Shown here: positions 25,070-36,079 of the stretch, one piece after another
How the letters are laid out: every line of letters starts with the position of its first letter
Position numbering within the stretch: position 1 is the stretch's first letter
Source: a virus
Length of the DNA: 44,832 nt
Virus record (IMG/VR): IMGVR_UViG_3300030110_005324
Coordinates: 1-44,832 of that record
Direction: 5' to 3' (one strand)
Notes under the pieces: generated by a model
Told to the model about the DNA's origin: nothing
Database searches by the model: none
What the model saw: only the letters and a program-made list of their open reading frames with translations
Translations under genes and position numbers: made by a program

Positions 25070-26178
25070 TATGTATCACCACAATTGTCTGAGTCTTTTT
25101 GAGAATAAGGATTGACGACTTGATATTGCTGTTGGTTGTCAGGACAAATAAAATCTTTTCTTGCAAATTTGTATACATCCTCATCTGCCGAGGCTAAAAT
25201 ATTGCACACAAGAGCCGAATTTAATTCACCATCAGTTGATATCTCAAAGAAATAATCAGCAAAGCTACTATCAATATCAGAAGACGACAGCGATCTACCT
25301 TCTGTCTCATCAACTAAAATATCATTAATAATTAGTTCCGGTTCAACAAGTAGTTTTAATTGTTTTAATTCAGTTACTTTTGTAGTATTCTGAATTGATC
25401 CGTTTCCATCTACGTCTTCAATTTCAAATATTTCAATCTCAAAATTATCATTACCTTGTGGAACGTTTTCTTCTACAATTTGAAATATTAGTTTTCCATT
25501 TGTTGAGTCTTTAGTGACCGTAAAAAAAGAACCATCTTGAAAAGGACGCGGGGCACCTGTATCAATAATTGCATCGGGTTCTAATACTTGTTCCAAAATA
25601 GATTGAGGTATTGCCTCAATGCGACCTTCTTGAATATCTTGTACCTCTTGAGACGTGAGGGGTGTGCCAGCTTCAACGTGTACACGATAAATCATCTCAA
25701 CTTCAATTTGTGGGATGTTTAAAACAGTAGCAGAGCTACTAAGAGTTAAAGTTGGACTTGTTGATCCAGTTAATATTTTACCTGACAATAAAGCTAAGTC
25801 CCAGGATGGAATTTTATCAATTCCCAAATCTGAATTACCTATTGGGTTAACTAAAACTTGTGATTTTTCTGCTGTTTGCTGGAGCATTAATTGAGCTAAT
25901 TCTGAATCGCCGGAATTTTGAACCTCGACGGCGCGTGCCATATCATCTTCAATGCTATGGAAATTATGAATTATTTTTGTGTTTGGTGTATTTTCTTGAA
26001 TTCTTGGATGAGTTTCGTTTTGTGTCTCACTAAACCCAGCATAATTGGAATCATAAATAATATTTTCATCATGAAAAGCATAGTAAACAGGCTTAAGTTT
26101 TCCCATTGAAAGTAAGAACTTTCCGTACTGTGTAAGTTGTAAGTCTATAACTTCTTCTTTTTTGTTAAAAAATTCCAT
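25069..26178 (-). CDS. Virion-type protein of unknown function
   Basis: A 369-aa protein beginning MEFFNKKEEVIDLQLTQYGKFLLSMGKLKPVYYAFHDENIIYD, then an acidic, Asn/Gln-rich body. Residues about 285-345 (ETEGRSLSSSDIDSSFADYFFEISTDGELN) look like an ordered beta domain, and the tail ends in CGDT. No known domain was recognised. The start ATG at 26178 has a poor ribosome binding site and follows a 30-base AT-rich gap after the giant gene. The stop overlaps the next start as TAATG, so it is coupled to the 944-aa protein and the two probably belong to the same substructure. Confidence 0.78.
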   Translation of the reverse strand: MEFFNKKEEVIDLQLTQYGKFLLSMGKLKPVYYAFHDENIIYDSNYAGFSETQNETHPRIQENTPNTKIIHNFHSIEDDMARAVEVQNSGDSELAQLMLQQTAEKSQVLVNPIGNSDLGIDKIPSWDLALLSGKILTGSTSPTLTLSSSATVLNIPQIEVEMIYRVHVEAGTPLTSQEVQDIQEGRIEAIPQSILEQVLEPDAIIDTGAPRPFQDGSFFTVTKDSTNGKLIFQIVEENVPQGNDNFEIEIFEIEDVDGNGSIQNTTKVTELKQLKLLVEPELIINDILVDETEGRSLSSSDIDSSFADYFFEISTDGELNSALVCNILASADEDVYKFARKDFICPDNQQQYQVVNPYSQKDSDNCGDT

Positions 26179-26208
26179 GTCTTTATTAAATATTCGTTGT
26201 TATTGTTT

Positions 26209-29200
26209 TTAGAGAAAATCGCTCTTCTTTATTTGTCCAATGTTTTTAATTTCCTGTACAGAGTCACTAGGTTCCATTTCTGTAACTGCTTCTTCTTGTA
26301 TTATAGTTGTTGTACTGTTGTTGTTTACCGATGTGGAAACTTTTTTAGTCGTTGGAATTGGAGACGCTAGCGCCTCGACAGCTTCAGCTTGAGCTTGAGC
26401 TTCAGGGGTCGATCCCATTAACGCCTCAACCATTGAATTATTTGAATCTACTTTTGTTACCACACCTGTTCTAACAAGCTGATTAGGATTGCTTGGATCA
26501 ACTTGTGAAGCAATTGTTTTTGTTGTTTCGGTTGCAACTGTACCAAGAGTGTTTTGAACTCCTTCAGTTGTAAATCCGCTAGTAGCCTGGTCAGCGATTT
26601 GTTCGACCACTGTTTTAGATACTTTCTTGGTTGACAAGAATCCACCCTCGGGCTTTGTTAGTTTGGAAATATCAATATCCTTATCAACAGTTACGGCAAC
26701 TGGTGTTCCAAACACAACATCCTCATCAATCTTAGCAAGCTCTACAAGCGAGAAGAAATCATATGGCCAGTTATAGCCGACAGTTTCTTCTCCATCTAAA
26801 GTCGTGGCACCTTTTGCTGCGCCGCCTGCAAGGAAATCTGTTTCCTGTACGCCTTGTTTACTTAGTGCTGCACCCAGACCCGCGCCTTGAAGGTCTTTAG
26901 GTATATCAGTTGTCGTATTTGAGCTAATCACTTTTTTATAATAATTTTTTTGCGCCTTTTGCTTAACTTTGAATACCATCCATTGAAGTTTATCTTCAAC
27001 ATCAGTCAATAATTCGTCGTTGCCAATCGAATGTGTAATTTCTTTTGTCTGCATAATTTCGCCTGTTTCAAGACCATTATTGGCATCAAAAGCTCTAGCA
27101 ATACGAGGAGGTAAGTTTTGCCAGATATCAGTAAGATCTTCTTGATTAAGTGTGTGCTCAAATTCAAAAATATACATTGTAATTGGATCTACATCATCAG
27201 GGTAAGTTATAAAATCAAATGATGGCGGCATCACATATTTCTGCATTGATTCTACCATTTGTCTAATAGAATCTCCCGCCGTTATTGGATCTTCAGATAA
27301 GTCTGCTTGCGGACCTGAACTAAATTCGTTTATTGCGGTATCAATTTTTCTTCTATCGATCTCAAAGAAACTTCTCTTGTTATTTTCTTCAACAAATGGT
27401 ACGACAACAACTGCTTCACGAATTGTTTTTGTAGGTGCAACTCTTCCTAATTTTTTAGATACGGGCTTGAAGCCTAAAAGATCTACAAGGCTTAAGTCAG
27501 TGTTTGGTGCAACTCCAACAGGATTTGTGAAAGACGGACCAGTTGCATCCCCTGGGGGTGATTCTACAATTACAGGTCTAAACTTTGGCTTATCAATTTC
27601 TAAGAAAATACCCTCTTCACCCTCGGGGAGCCTTCCATATTGATGCCACATACCAATTGGACGAGTATTCATTCCGCCAGAAACTGGGACGTAGAGGTCG
27701 TGGTCCGTAGTGTTTTCAATTACTGTTAGTCCAGCAGAAGATGATGCATCAATAAAGTTTAAAATTGGTGTTTCAAACTTTGCTTGAATAGCCCAGCGAT
27801 CACCGCCTGTTAGATCAACATTTTGAAATTTGAATAGATCTTTTGCACTTACGCGACCAAGCAGATTTACTGATGCTGAAATTTGCATAGAATTTGTCTC
27901 TGCCCTGTTTTCAACTTGGAAACTAGAAGTTTGGAATGTACCGGGACCGCCCATAGGACCAGTTCCCGCTAGGGCACCCGTGGCGTTCCAATTTGGGAAT
28001 CTATGGTAAGACACTACTACTTGTGATTGAATTTCATCAAGAGTATATTTTTTGGTTTCTGTTGGAGTAAATTCAAAGATAGCATATGCACCGCCGTGAT
28101 AATAAGGTGGTGTAAATGGTCCATTAATACCAAAATTACTTCCACCGAACGAAGAACCACTTACTTGAAAAGCCGATTTTCCTGTTGAGGTCGGCGCGAC
28201 TGAATTGCCGTCAGCGTAAGTCGTGCCGGAAAGCGCTCCCATAACTGGCGGTCCAAAAGCAGAGGGGCGACTATACATAACCATATTATGTTCCCCGCGA
28301 CCGGCGTCATATGGGTATTTTTGAATATCTGGATCATATTGATCTGAGCCGACTATAAAAGAGCGCCTTAAACCAACTTTCATTGTATACTTGCGATTTG
28401 CCTTTGCCTTTTGAAAATTTTCTTCTGGACTGGAAACAAAAGATGTAAAGTTTTGATCTTCCAAAAAGAATTCTGGTATTTCTGCTAAAAAGTTGTTCAT
28501 AGCAAGTTTAAATCTTTCATCGCCATTACCATTCCAAGAAGCGGTGAGGGGAAGTGACGCGCTAAAATGAGGTTCCATATCAAAAAAATTTATTTTTGCA
28601 ATGTGGTCTTCTGGTGAGGCTAAAGCTTCAAATGGAACTCGGTAATCAAAATACTCGTTATCAATATAATAATCTTCACCACTTTTTTCGAACCCAATCT
28701 TAAGACCGCCACCCGCTTCCAGTCCTTGTCGAACTGAAGAGGTAAGCAACACGCTTGATGTTAACACAGGATAATCAACGGCGATACCAGATTTTATTGT
28801 ATTAAATAAAACACCAGGAGCAATCATAGGTGCAAAGAAGGGACGACAGGCTGCTTGGCGCTCGTCATCTTCAACGGCGACCTGGCTGAACGTTCCGCCG
28901 CCGCCTCGGGTGCTCAAGAAGCCGCGTGTTAATGTAAGGTTCGAACCATAAGACCCAGAAAACAATCTTGAAAGCTGAACGGTTCTTAAAGCAGGATAAA
29001 AGCCATCGTAAGGTAGTAATTTTAATAATGCTTTACAACGAACAGTAATCAGACCTGGGTTTTCTGGCAAATTTGTTTTTGTTGCTACATCGTTCTTGAC
29101 AACGCCAAAATATTTTGTAAAGTCAGAATGGCTATAAATTTTATAAAAATCATCTTCACCACTTGAAGTAACGTTTGCAAGTGCTCCCGTAAGATTGAAT

Positions 29201-32200
29201 AATCTTGTATCATTAAACTTATCAACGGCGTTAAGAAGGTAGTCTTCCATTCGCTCGCTCATTCGATATTCTGGCAAGATTGAGTAATCTTTTCCAATAA
29301 CCCTCATCTGCTCTGCATAAGCAGCGTATGAATCATAGAATGGGGATTTTCCAGATTGCCTTCCAGCATCCCAAGGAGCATCTCCAGAAAACTGAGTTGC
29401 GCCGGTATGTATGAGGGCGTTGGTTGGTGGCACTAATGGACTATTTTTTAACCTAACGGATGAACCTGTGGTTAGACCATGAGGTCTACTATAAAGGCAA
29501 GAAGCTGTAATCAACATGAGTCTTCCGCTGTACCATCCACTTTGATCGGGACCGGGTGAGGCGGCGTTATTTTGGTCGCGACCAGCCCAAAAAATACAAC
29601 TTACATTTTGTAATAATCCGGTCCCACTTCCACTAGCTGCGTCAGCGGTGGGTTGTATACCTCCTGCGCCCGTGTTGCCATCGGTTCCACCCCAAACATC
29701 ATGTGCCGCTGTTTTAACACCGGGAGACCTTGTGTTAACAAAGTCAAGACGGGCATCAAGTGGCCATAATGAACTAGTATATGTTCCTTCAGCGAGACTG
29801 TGTTCTCTAAACCCAAAGCCCGAACCTGTTAGGGCTACTTTTCTGTCAATCCTTTTATCTCTCCAGAAGTCGTTCTTAAAGGTTGTTCTTTGATTATTTC
29901 GTCCGCGATAAGTGTTGTTTTTTGCTGGGTAAACTTGTTCAGAATAAACCAAATTAACAAGTTGATTGCCATCTTCAGCGAACATTGAATATACATTGTC
30001 TGCGGCTGATGTGTCATTTTCTGTAAGTCCAAGTTTTTCATTTAATTTAGAATTAAAAAAGTTTACTTTTTGACTTGCAAAAGGTGCTTTGATCTCGGCT
30101 GGAATTCCAGAAACCTTACCATTAAACTCTAATGGTTTGTATCCGGTGGCTACAACTGGTTCTGAAAATTCTAATATTGTTCGATCTTGTGTTAATCGGA
30201 AAGTTGGAACACCGATTTTACCTTGAGGTTTTAGCGGCGTAAATCCAAATATTTGAACGTTATTTTTATTGCCATCCCATTCATATCCACGATACTTACC
30301 TTTTGCTCTTAAAAGTGCGCTTCTTTCGGTATCAGGGTCAATAATCGAAATTGAATTGTTTGCACGCATTTGGCGAACAATTGGGTGATATCTGTTGCTT
30401 ACCTGTCTCCACGATGAATACCCATAAGGACCATTTCGATTTAGCATTAATGCATTAAAAATATTACCCTTGTTTCGTAATCTTTTGTGCCCCGTGCCAG
30501 TAAGAGTAAAAGTACCACCTGGGGCACTGGTAGCAGTGTCAAATGGTTTTACAGTATAGGCAAACAAGTTGTCAGCAGCATTGGGGTCAGATGCTGTTAG
30601 GATATTAAACGAAGAAGTTGTTTCAAACATTGTTGCATTTGTGCCAACAAAGTCAATAAAACTGGGTGAGCCAGCGCCGGTGCTTGTAAGAACTTCTGAT
30701 GCGGATAAAAAGGTTATCGCGGGCTGGAATGCATTTGTTCCAGAAATAAAGCCTGATCTTGGAACATGTCCAAAGAAAGAACCTGTATTTGAAATCGACG
30801 CAGTAATCCAAGAATATTGTTTGGCATTTCTTGGGATTGGGTGCTGGATATAAAAGTTGTCGCGAACAGAAGCAGTGCCATATAGAAATTGAGCGTCAGA
30901 AGTTGCATCAATATCTCCCTCAATTTTAAACCCTGTGTTTCTGTGAACTTTATAAAACGATGGGGATGTATTGTATGTGTTTGCAACAATTGATCCGTAA
31001 GTTGCATCCGAGCCAAAGCGACCTGTATGAAGTGATGCAAGGGTGCGAAGACCACGACGATGACCAAGGTGATCTGTTACTCTTATAGAGCCGCCGCCAA
31101 CGAGGTCAGATCGTTCACCAGAACCAGAGCCTCGCACCGAAAGGTTTCGGAAAGGCAATGTATTATACACCGATTTTTCGGCTGCCGCAACATCAAGGAA
31201 GCCAAGAGTGTTAATCTCTGGACCGCCTGGGGCAGAGAACCGCTCGACAATGACGGCATCTTGCTTAGTTCTTTCTGGCAAAGTGAACACAGTTGGTTTT
31301 GTAACACTTCCAGCCGGGATTGTTCCATCTTTTGGCTCATAAAGATTTGAATTTCTATTAAGACCCTTAATGTATGGGCTCGCACCAATAGTTGTTGTGC
31401 CCGGAATAAATGTATTACCACGGCTTCTAACACTATTATTTGGTCTTATTCCAATTAAAGTATGAACATTTGTTGTTTTAGGATTATTTGTCTTAAATCT
31501 ATCTGGCAACAAATCAGTTTGCCCGTCGTTAAACCAGAAGTTATTTGTGCTACGACCAGAAGTTTGTACAACTTGATAAGTTTTTTCATAGTTTCCAATC
31601 GCTCCAAATTGAAGTGTGCCCGAAAGCACAGTGTCAGCCGAAGCGGTTGTCTGTAAAATATTGCGAATGTTAACAGGACGTTTTGCTGTTTCTTCACGCC
31701 ACCACCAAGCACGTTGTCGTGTTGGATCTGGGTAAGGACCGCCATAGTCGGGTCCAGTTAAACCAATAGCGCCAAGACCACCTGGACCGCCACCAAGGAG
31801 AAGTCTCCAAGCTTCTGGGCGTGTAAATTGTCCATCGAGATTGTTTGGTCCAGCAGCGCCGTCTCCTCCGATGCGGTTGGCGTCAAAGTTATTAATTCTA
31901 ACATGTCTGTGCTGGTGCCCTCCGACGTATTTCTCTGTAAACGGACCCTGCATTGGAGTCTCGTTTCTATCGCCATATGCATCAGAGTGAAGGTTGACAA
32001 GTTGTGAGTTTGCCAAGAAGTTGGCTTGCACACCTGCGTTATATCCACCAATGTTAGATGATGCGGACAAAATATTAAATGGCATCGCAATCTCGCCCTT
32101 GACACCATCGAGTGAACCTGAATCATATGCTCTTCCATTTCTTGTGCCAAAAGAGTATTTTTTCTTTTGCAGTTCTGGTGGTGCAAATTCGTCATTACAG

Positions 32201-35200
32201 TCTTTTAGTAATGTAACATTTACATTGTAAGCATTAAGCTCGTTAAGTGGAAGACCAAGTGATGACACAGGTCCGTGAGGGTAATTAATTCCTCTATAAA
32301 AATTGGTTTTCTTGTTTTCGGAATAGTTGATGCCACCGTGGAGTTGTGGTCTTTTACTAACACCAAATCGATAAGGTGTATTAAATTTGCGATTTAATAC
32401 TTGTAGTGAAGCGCTTAAAATACTGTTTCTATTATTATCAACGTTGGCATCACCACTGCTAATTGGATCGTCATCTCTTTCGGCACGCTCATTCCAATAA
32501 AAACAATTATCTGATTGTAAACCAGAAATTGGTCTATGCCCGTGTTCCCAATCATAAAGGTGTCTGTTGACCGTAACAACACCTGCTTCCGGGTCTGAGC
32601 CGGAGAATTCAAGTGTAGGGAACTTAGACCAATATTTGTTTCTTTCTAAAATATGGCTTTCTACAATATTGTCAATACCATCGCTAAATTGTGCTGCTGC
32701 TGGAACAAGTTGCATTAGCATCGTTTCGAGAGTCGAATCAATCCATTTGTAGAACTCAACAAACTTATCTAAATCTGGAGTGTTACCAACTCTTTCAAAG
32801 AAGAATTGACGTAGATATTCCATGCTCTTATAGCTCTGTCGATATCTGTGAACAGGTTCGCCAATTAAATTGTTAAACTCTGCAATGGAACCAAAATAAT
32901 TAATAATTTCATCAGAAATGACCTGATACATACTTTTCTCAAACGCATAGTATGTTTTAGTGGGTCTAGTTTCCTTTGTAAAGACCTCAGTCTCCTCCTG
33001 ATTTAATACGCGAATGTTGTCATCACCATTTACAACCTCGGGAAGCTGCTGCTTTCCAGAGTATATAAATACGTTTTCTGCTGAACCAGTTGAATTAATT
33101 CGGAAGCCGTCGCCACGACCAGTATGCTGATACTTAAGAACCTTGCCAAGCCAGTTATATCTGCCGATTAAATCAAGAGAGCCAGAAGTAACATCTTCAA
33201 CAACAAACTTGCCATCAAAAGTTGTTGGAGATCCACTTCCATTATCAGAGCCGGTTACTGTTTGAAAGTCCCAGTAAAGAGCAAGTGATTCAATTTCTGG
33301 CACTTGAACATTTGGTAAATCAGCTTCTTCAATATAGGCGTCTCTACCAGGGCGCAATAGTCCAAAGTTATCTGGATCGATTGCGTGGGTTCTCATAGTT
33401 TCGTCATCAATATAATCAAACCAATATCGACAAGACGTAACTTTAACATCACTATAATGAAGTGTCGAGCCAGTAAAGTTTGTATTGTGTGACCCAACAA
33501 AAACACGTTTTGGTGAAATTAATAAATTTTCTGCTGCCTGTTTGCCAATCGAGCCTGTAATTGTAAACTCATTAATTTTTCTATCGGCAATGTAATTTAC
33601 ACCATAAAATTCAAGCACATAGTTGTTGTCTACAGCCCCGCTAGCAAATGATTGGGGGTAGCCCAGGGGCTTAATTCTTACGGCAAAATTCCACTTTTGA
33701 TTTTCATAAACGTTGTAATATTGAGAACTTGTAAGCTCTGGAATTGGAAACGGAACTGACGACGAAAGCATAAACTTAACGTCTGAACCAAGTTTTTCAT
33801 CGCGAATTGCAAAAACTTGGAAGTTGGCATTATCTGTTGCTGCCCAAGTTAAATCAGTTTCAGTTGGAGAATTTGCTCGTGCCTGATGCATACCAAACAA
33901 AGAAGCAGTTAAGTATGGGAATTCTTGTGACGCAGCGTTTTCAAGTTGTCTCGGTATCTTTCTGGGGAATATTACTTCGGCTTCGAGAGTTAAAGGAAAG
34001 CCGTCTTCAAGTGTTAAGCCCGCTCTACCAGATCCAGAAATGTGAGATACACTATTTGGATTTGAAGAATCAGCATATTGATATACTGTGCCTTCAAAAT
34101 TATCTTGATGATTAAAATTAATTGCTTTTGAGCGAACACTATCTGCTCTGCGATTTGTTTTAAATTTATATACCTCATTGTCAGCATAAGCATTAATACG
34201 AATAACATCATCGCCAATTCCAAAACATCTAATGAGGTTTCTGAAAGATTTTTCAGTTCCCTTTGCTTTATAAATGTCAGTGAGGTTGTTGTAGATGTTG
34301 TTATAGATAATATTTTTTACCGTATACAACTCCTCTTCAAATTGTTTTGTATCATTACGATTTCTGTAATATTCTAAAAAATGACCATTTTGAAATAATT
34401 CTGGTGCGTTCAAGCCAAAAGAATCAACTGCTCTTTTTCCGTATGGATAAAGTTTATGTAATTTATTGGGCTGCCCATCAAGACTTACGCTGCTGCTTGG
34501 ATAAGAAGCCATATTAAACTTGGGCAGTTCTCCAATCAACAAATCAAGATCATCAAGATAGCTTGACATTATCTGTGTCAATTTTTTAATGTTTCCAGTT
34601 GTTCCATTGCCCTCATCTTCTTCAATGATCCAAGCTGGAAGCGAGAAAAATAAAGAAGAGTTGTTTGAATAATCCCAATAAGATCCTGAAGCTTGCAATT
34701 CTGCCCGCAAATTATAAACATCTGGATGATTGCGGCGGACAATTACATCAAGATCCTCTGTTCCCACTGAGGCAGAGTTAATAGCTGATCCTGTGTTTCG
34801 GGCATTCGAACTTGGATATCCTGTCCATGTTCCGTTTGAGATACGACCAGAATAGTCAAGTACAACACTATCAGTCGTAGTATCGGTGGTGACCCCCTCA
34901 TTAAATTTAAAATAAACACCTAAGTCGAGGTTGGCTGTGTCAGTATTTGTACCACCGCCGAGATTACTCGTAAAATAATTTCTCTTAATTTGTTTTTCGG
35001 TTCTTCTCGCTTTCCAAAAGCGGAACTCGTCAAGAGAACCAGAAAGCTTACCAGAGCCTAAATTTGCAAAGGATTCGCCTGAAGGATTAAACGTACCTGT
35101 GACCAATGCACCAATGTTTGCTTCCAAGTCTTCACGGATTTCACCAATATTCGAACCAGTTGTTTTCGTCTCGATCAGTGATCCGTTGACATATAATTTT

Positions 35201-36078
35201 GTTTCAATGTCGGTGCCACTGTTGACAAAACTAAACGCATAATGTTGCCAATCAGAGAATGAGTTCAGATTTAGCGTAGAGCCAATCTCAACAGAGGATG
35301 TGCTTAAACCAACCGTACCTGATAAAACCGTGACCATAAAAGGAGAGGATGCACGAGTACCATCAAGTTCAATTCTTAAGCGTCCGTAGTCAGCGCTGGA
35401 TGATACTTGCCCGTTCCACATGTCAAATACAACTTGCTTCTCCGTTAAAGCAGTATCCAAAGATCCAGTTTTTAACCAAAATTCAACTGTAACACCACGA
35501 TCTAAATTAGTTTGCAGATTTGTAGATCTTTGAGCAGAAACTGGTCCGCTTGAACCTGTAACTGTTTCATCAAAAATGTTTGATTTTGTATCAAATACAT
35601 CAGCTAATGAAGCGGTGCCGAGAGATGAGCCAAAGGTTGAATTTGGTCCACCTTTAATATTAATATATTCGTAATTACTGCTCGCAGGCTGTCCGTATCC
35701 ATTTACAATACTACCTGCTAATGTTCCCCAACCGTCGCTGGCAAATACAGCATAGCCTGTTGACTTTGGGTACTTGTTGTCTAAGATATAAAGATCAAGA
35801 AGTGTAGCATCTTTTTTCCACTCCAATCTTTCTTTGAGTGATCCATCGTAAGGATACTCATCATAAATGTATTCAAGAGATCTTAAATAATATTCCTCTG
35901 CCGAACCGTATTTAGAGAAATTTGCTGGATCACTAAAATCAATGTGTGGCTCAACGCGAACAACATCTTCATTGTATTCTGCGATGTATTCTGGAGACTC
36001 AACATCCTCTGATATTTTTTCAATACTTGAGGATGCAATGACTTGTGAACTTCTATTAAAAAGATCCTTTATGGACAT
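26209..36078 (-). CDS. Giant (3289 aa) virion protein with LamG-like domains
   Basis: A single uninterrupted 9.87-kb frame, the largest in the window. A LamG/concanavalin-like domain lies at about residues 190-368 (VTVEFWLKTGS, WQHYAFSFVNSGTDIETKLYVNGSLIET, SGSLDEFRFWKARRTEKQIKRNY), and a second at about 690-905 (FPLTLEAEVIFPRK, VTSCRYWFDYIDDETMRTHAIDPDNFG). Residues about 495-640 (helical, with DIYKAKGTEKSFRNLIRCFGIGDDVIRINAY) resemble the KGT-type motif of tail proteins that join the baseplate to fibres. Residues about 1080-1180 are helical, including NIVESHILERNKYWSKFP. The last 200 residues are Ala/Thr/Gln-rich and disordered. The start follows gene 36080-37546 by one base. By position after gp6 it occupies the place of T4 gp7-gp8, but a homology claim is not justified. 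A baseplate-periphery protein that binds carbohydrate or fibres is inferred. Confidence 0.85.
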   Translation of the reverse strand: MSIKDLFNRSSQVIASSSIEKISEDVESPEYIAEYNEDVVRVEPHIDFSDPANFSKYGSAEEYYLRSLEYIYDEYPYDGSLKERLEWKKDATLLDLYILDNKYPKSTGYAVFASDGWGTLAGSIVNGYGQPASSNYEYINIKGGPNSTFGSSLGTASLADVFDTKSNIFDETVTGSSGPVSAQRSTNLQTNLDRGVTVEFWLKTGSLDTALTEKQVVFDMWNGQVSSSADYGRLRIELDGTRASSPFMVTVLSGTVGLSTSSVEIGSTLNLNSFSDWQHYAFSFVNSGTDIETKLYVNGSLIETKTTGSNIGEIREDLEANIGALVTGTFNPSGESFANLGSGKLSGSLDEFRFWKARRTEKQIKRNYFTSNLGGGTNTDTANLDLGVYFKFNEGVTTDTTTDSVVLDYSGRISNGTWTGYPSSNARNTGSAINSASVGTEDLDVIVRRNHPDVYNLRAELQASGSYWDYSNNSSLFFSLPAWIIEEDEGNGTTGNIKKLTQIMSSYLDDLDLLIGELPKFNMASYPSSSVSLDGQPNKLHKLYPYGKRAVDSFGLNAPELFQNGHFLEYYRNRNDTKQFEEELYTVKNIIYNNIYNNLTDIYKAKGTEKSFRNLIRCFGIGDDVIRINAYADNEVYKFKTNRRADSVRSKAINFNHQDNFEGTVYQYADSSNPNSVSHISGSGRAGLTLEDGFPLTLEAEVIFPRKIPRQLENAASQEFPYLTASLFGMHQARANSPTETDLTWAATDNANFQVFAIRDEKLGSDVKFMLSSSVPFPIPELTSSQYYNVYENQKWNFAVRIKPLGYPQSFASGAVDNNYVLEFYGVNYIADRKINEFTITGSIGKQAAENLLISPKRVFVGSHNTNFTGSTLHYSDVKVTSCRYWFDYIDDETMRTHAIDPDNFGLLRPGRDAYIEEADLPNVQVPEIESLALYWDFQTVTGSDNGSGSPTTFDGKFVVEDVTSGSLDLIGRYNWLGKVLKYQHTGRGDGFRINSTGSAENVFIYSGKQQLPEVVNGDDNIRVLNQEETEVFTKETRPTKTYYAFEKSMYQVISDEIINYFGSIAEFNNLIGEPVHRYRQSYKSMEYLRQFFFERVGNTPDLDKFVEFYKWIDSTLETMLMQLVPAAAQFSDGIDNIVESHILERNKYWSKFPTLEFSGSDPEAGVVTVNRHLYDWEHGHRPISGLQSDNCFYWNERAERDDDPISSGDANVDNNRNSILSASLQVLNRKFNTPYRFGVSKRPQLHGGINYSENKKTNFYRGINYPHGPVSSLGLPLNELNAYNVNVTLLKDCNDEFAPPELQKKKYSFGTRNGRAYDSGSLDGVKGEIAMPFNILSASSNIGGYNAGVQANFLANSQLVNLHSDAYGDRNETPMQGPFTEKYVGGHQHRHVRINNFDANRIGGDGAAGPNNLDGQFTRPEAWRLLLGGGPGGLGAIGLTGPDYGGPYPDPTRQRAWWWREETAKRPVNIRNILQTTASADTVLSGTLQFGAIGNYEKTYQVVQTSGRSTNNFWFNDGQTDLLPDRFKTNNPKTTNVHTLIGIRPNNSVRSRGNTFIPGTTTIGASPYIKGLNRNSNLYEPKDGTIPAGSVTKPTVFTLPERTKQDAVIVERFSAPGGPEINTLGFLDVAAAEKSVYNTLPFRNLSVRGSGSGERSDLVGGGSIRVTDHLGHRRGLRTLASLHTGRFGSDATYGSIVANTYNTSPSFYKVHRNTGFKIEGDIDATSDAQFLYGTASVRDNFYIQHPIPRNAKQYSWITASISNTGSFFGHVPRSGFISGTNAFQPAITFLSASEVLTSTGAGSPSFIDFVGTNATMFETTSSFNILTASDPNAADNLFAYTVKPFDTATSAPGGTFTLTGTGHKRLRNKGNIFNALMLNRNGPYGYSSWRQVSNRYHPIVRQMRANNSISIIDPDTERSALLRAKGKYRGYEWDGNKNNVQIFGFTPLKPQGKIGVPTFRLTQDRTILEFSEPVVATGYKPLEFNGKVSGIPAEIKAPFASQKVNFFNSKLNEKLGLTENDTSAADNVYSMFAEDGNQLVNLVYSEQVYPAKNNTYRGRNNQRTTFKNDFWRDKRIDRKVALTGSGFGFREHSLAEGTYTSSLWPLDARLDFVNTRSPGVKTAAHDVWGGTDGNTGAGGIQPTADAASGSGTGLLQNVSCIFWAGRDQNNAASPGPDQSGWYSGRLMLITASCLYSRPHGLTTGSSVRLKNSPLVPPTNALIHTGATQFSGDAPWDAGRQSGKSPFYDSYAAYAEQMRVIGKDYSILPEYRMSERMEDYLLNAVDKFNDTRLFNLTGALANVTSSGEDDFYKIYSHSDFTKYFGVVKNDVATKTNLPENPGLITVRCKALLKLLPYDGFYPALRTVQLSRLFSGSYGSNLTLTRGFLSTRGGGGTFSQVAVEDDERQAACRPFFAPMIAPGVLFNTIKSGIAVDYPVLTSSVLLTSSVRQGLEAGGGLKIGFEKSGEDYYIDNEYFDYRVPFEALASPEDHIAKINFFDMEPHFSASLPLTASWNGNGDERFKLAMNNFLAEIPEFFLEDQNFTSFVSSPEENFQKAKANRKYTMKVGLRRSFIVGSDQYDPDIQKYPYDAGRGEHNMVMYSRPSAFGPPVMGALSGTTYADGNSVAPTSTGKSAFQVSGSSFGGSNFGINGPFTPPYYHGGAYAIFEFTPTETKKYTLDEIQSQVVVSYHRFPNWNATGALAGTGPMGGPGTFQTSSFQVENRAETNSMQISASVNLLGRVSAKDLFKFQNVDLTGGDRWAIQAKFETPILNFIDASSSAGLTVIENTTDHDLYVPVSGGMNTRPIGMWHQYGRLPEGEEGIFLEIDKPKFRPVIVESPPGDATGPSFTNPVGVAPNTDLSLVDLLGFKPVSKKLGRVAPTKTIREAVVVVPFVEENNKRSFFEIDRRKIDTAINEFSSGPQADLSEDPITAGDSIRQMVESMQKYVMPPSFDFITYPDDVDPITMYIFEFEHTLNQEDLTDIWQNLPPRIARAFDANNGLETGEIMQTKEITHSIGNDELLTDVEDKLQWMVFKVKQKAQKNYYKKVISSNTTTDIPKDLQGAGLGAALSKQGVQETDFLAGGAAKGATTLDGEETVGYNWPYDFFSLVELAKIDEDVVFGTPVAVTVDKDIDISKLTKPEGGFLSTKKVSKTVVEQIADQATSGFTTEGVQNTLGTVATETTKTIASQVDPSNPNQLVRTGVVTKVDSNNSMVEALMGSTPEAQAQAEAVEALASPIPTTKKVSTSVNNNSTTTIIQEEAVTEMEPSDSVQEIKNIGQIKKSDFL

Positions 36079-36079
36079 A

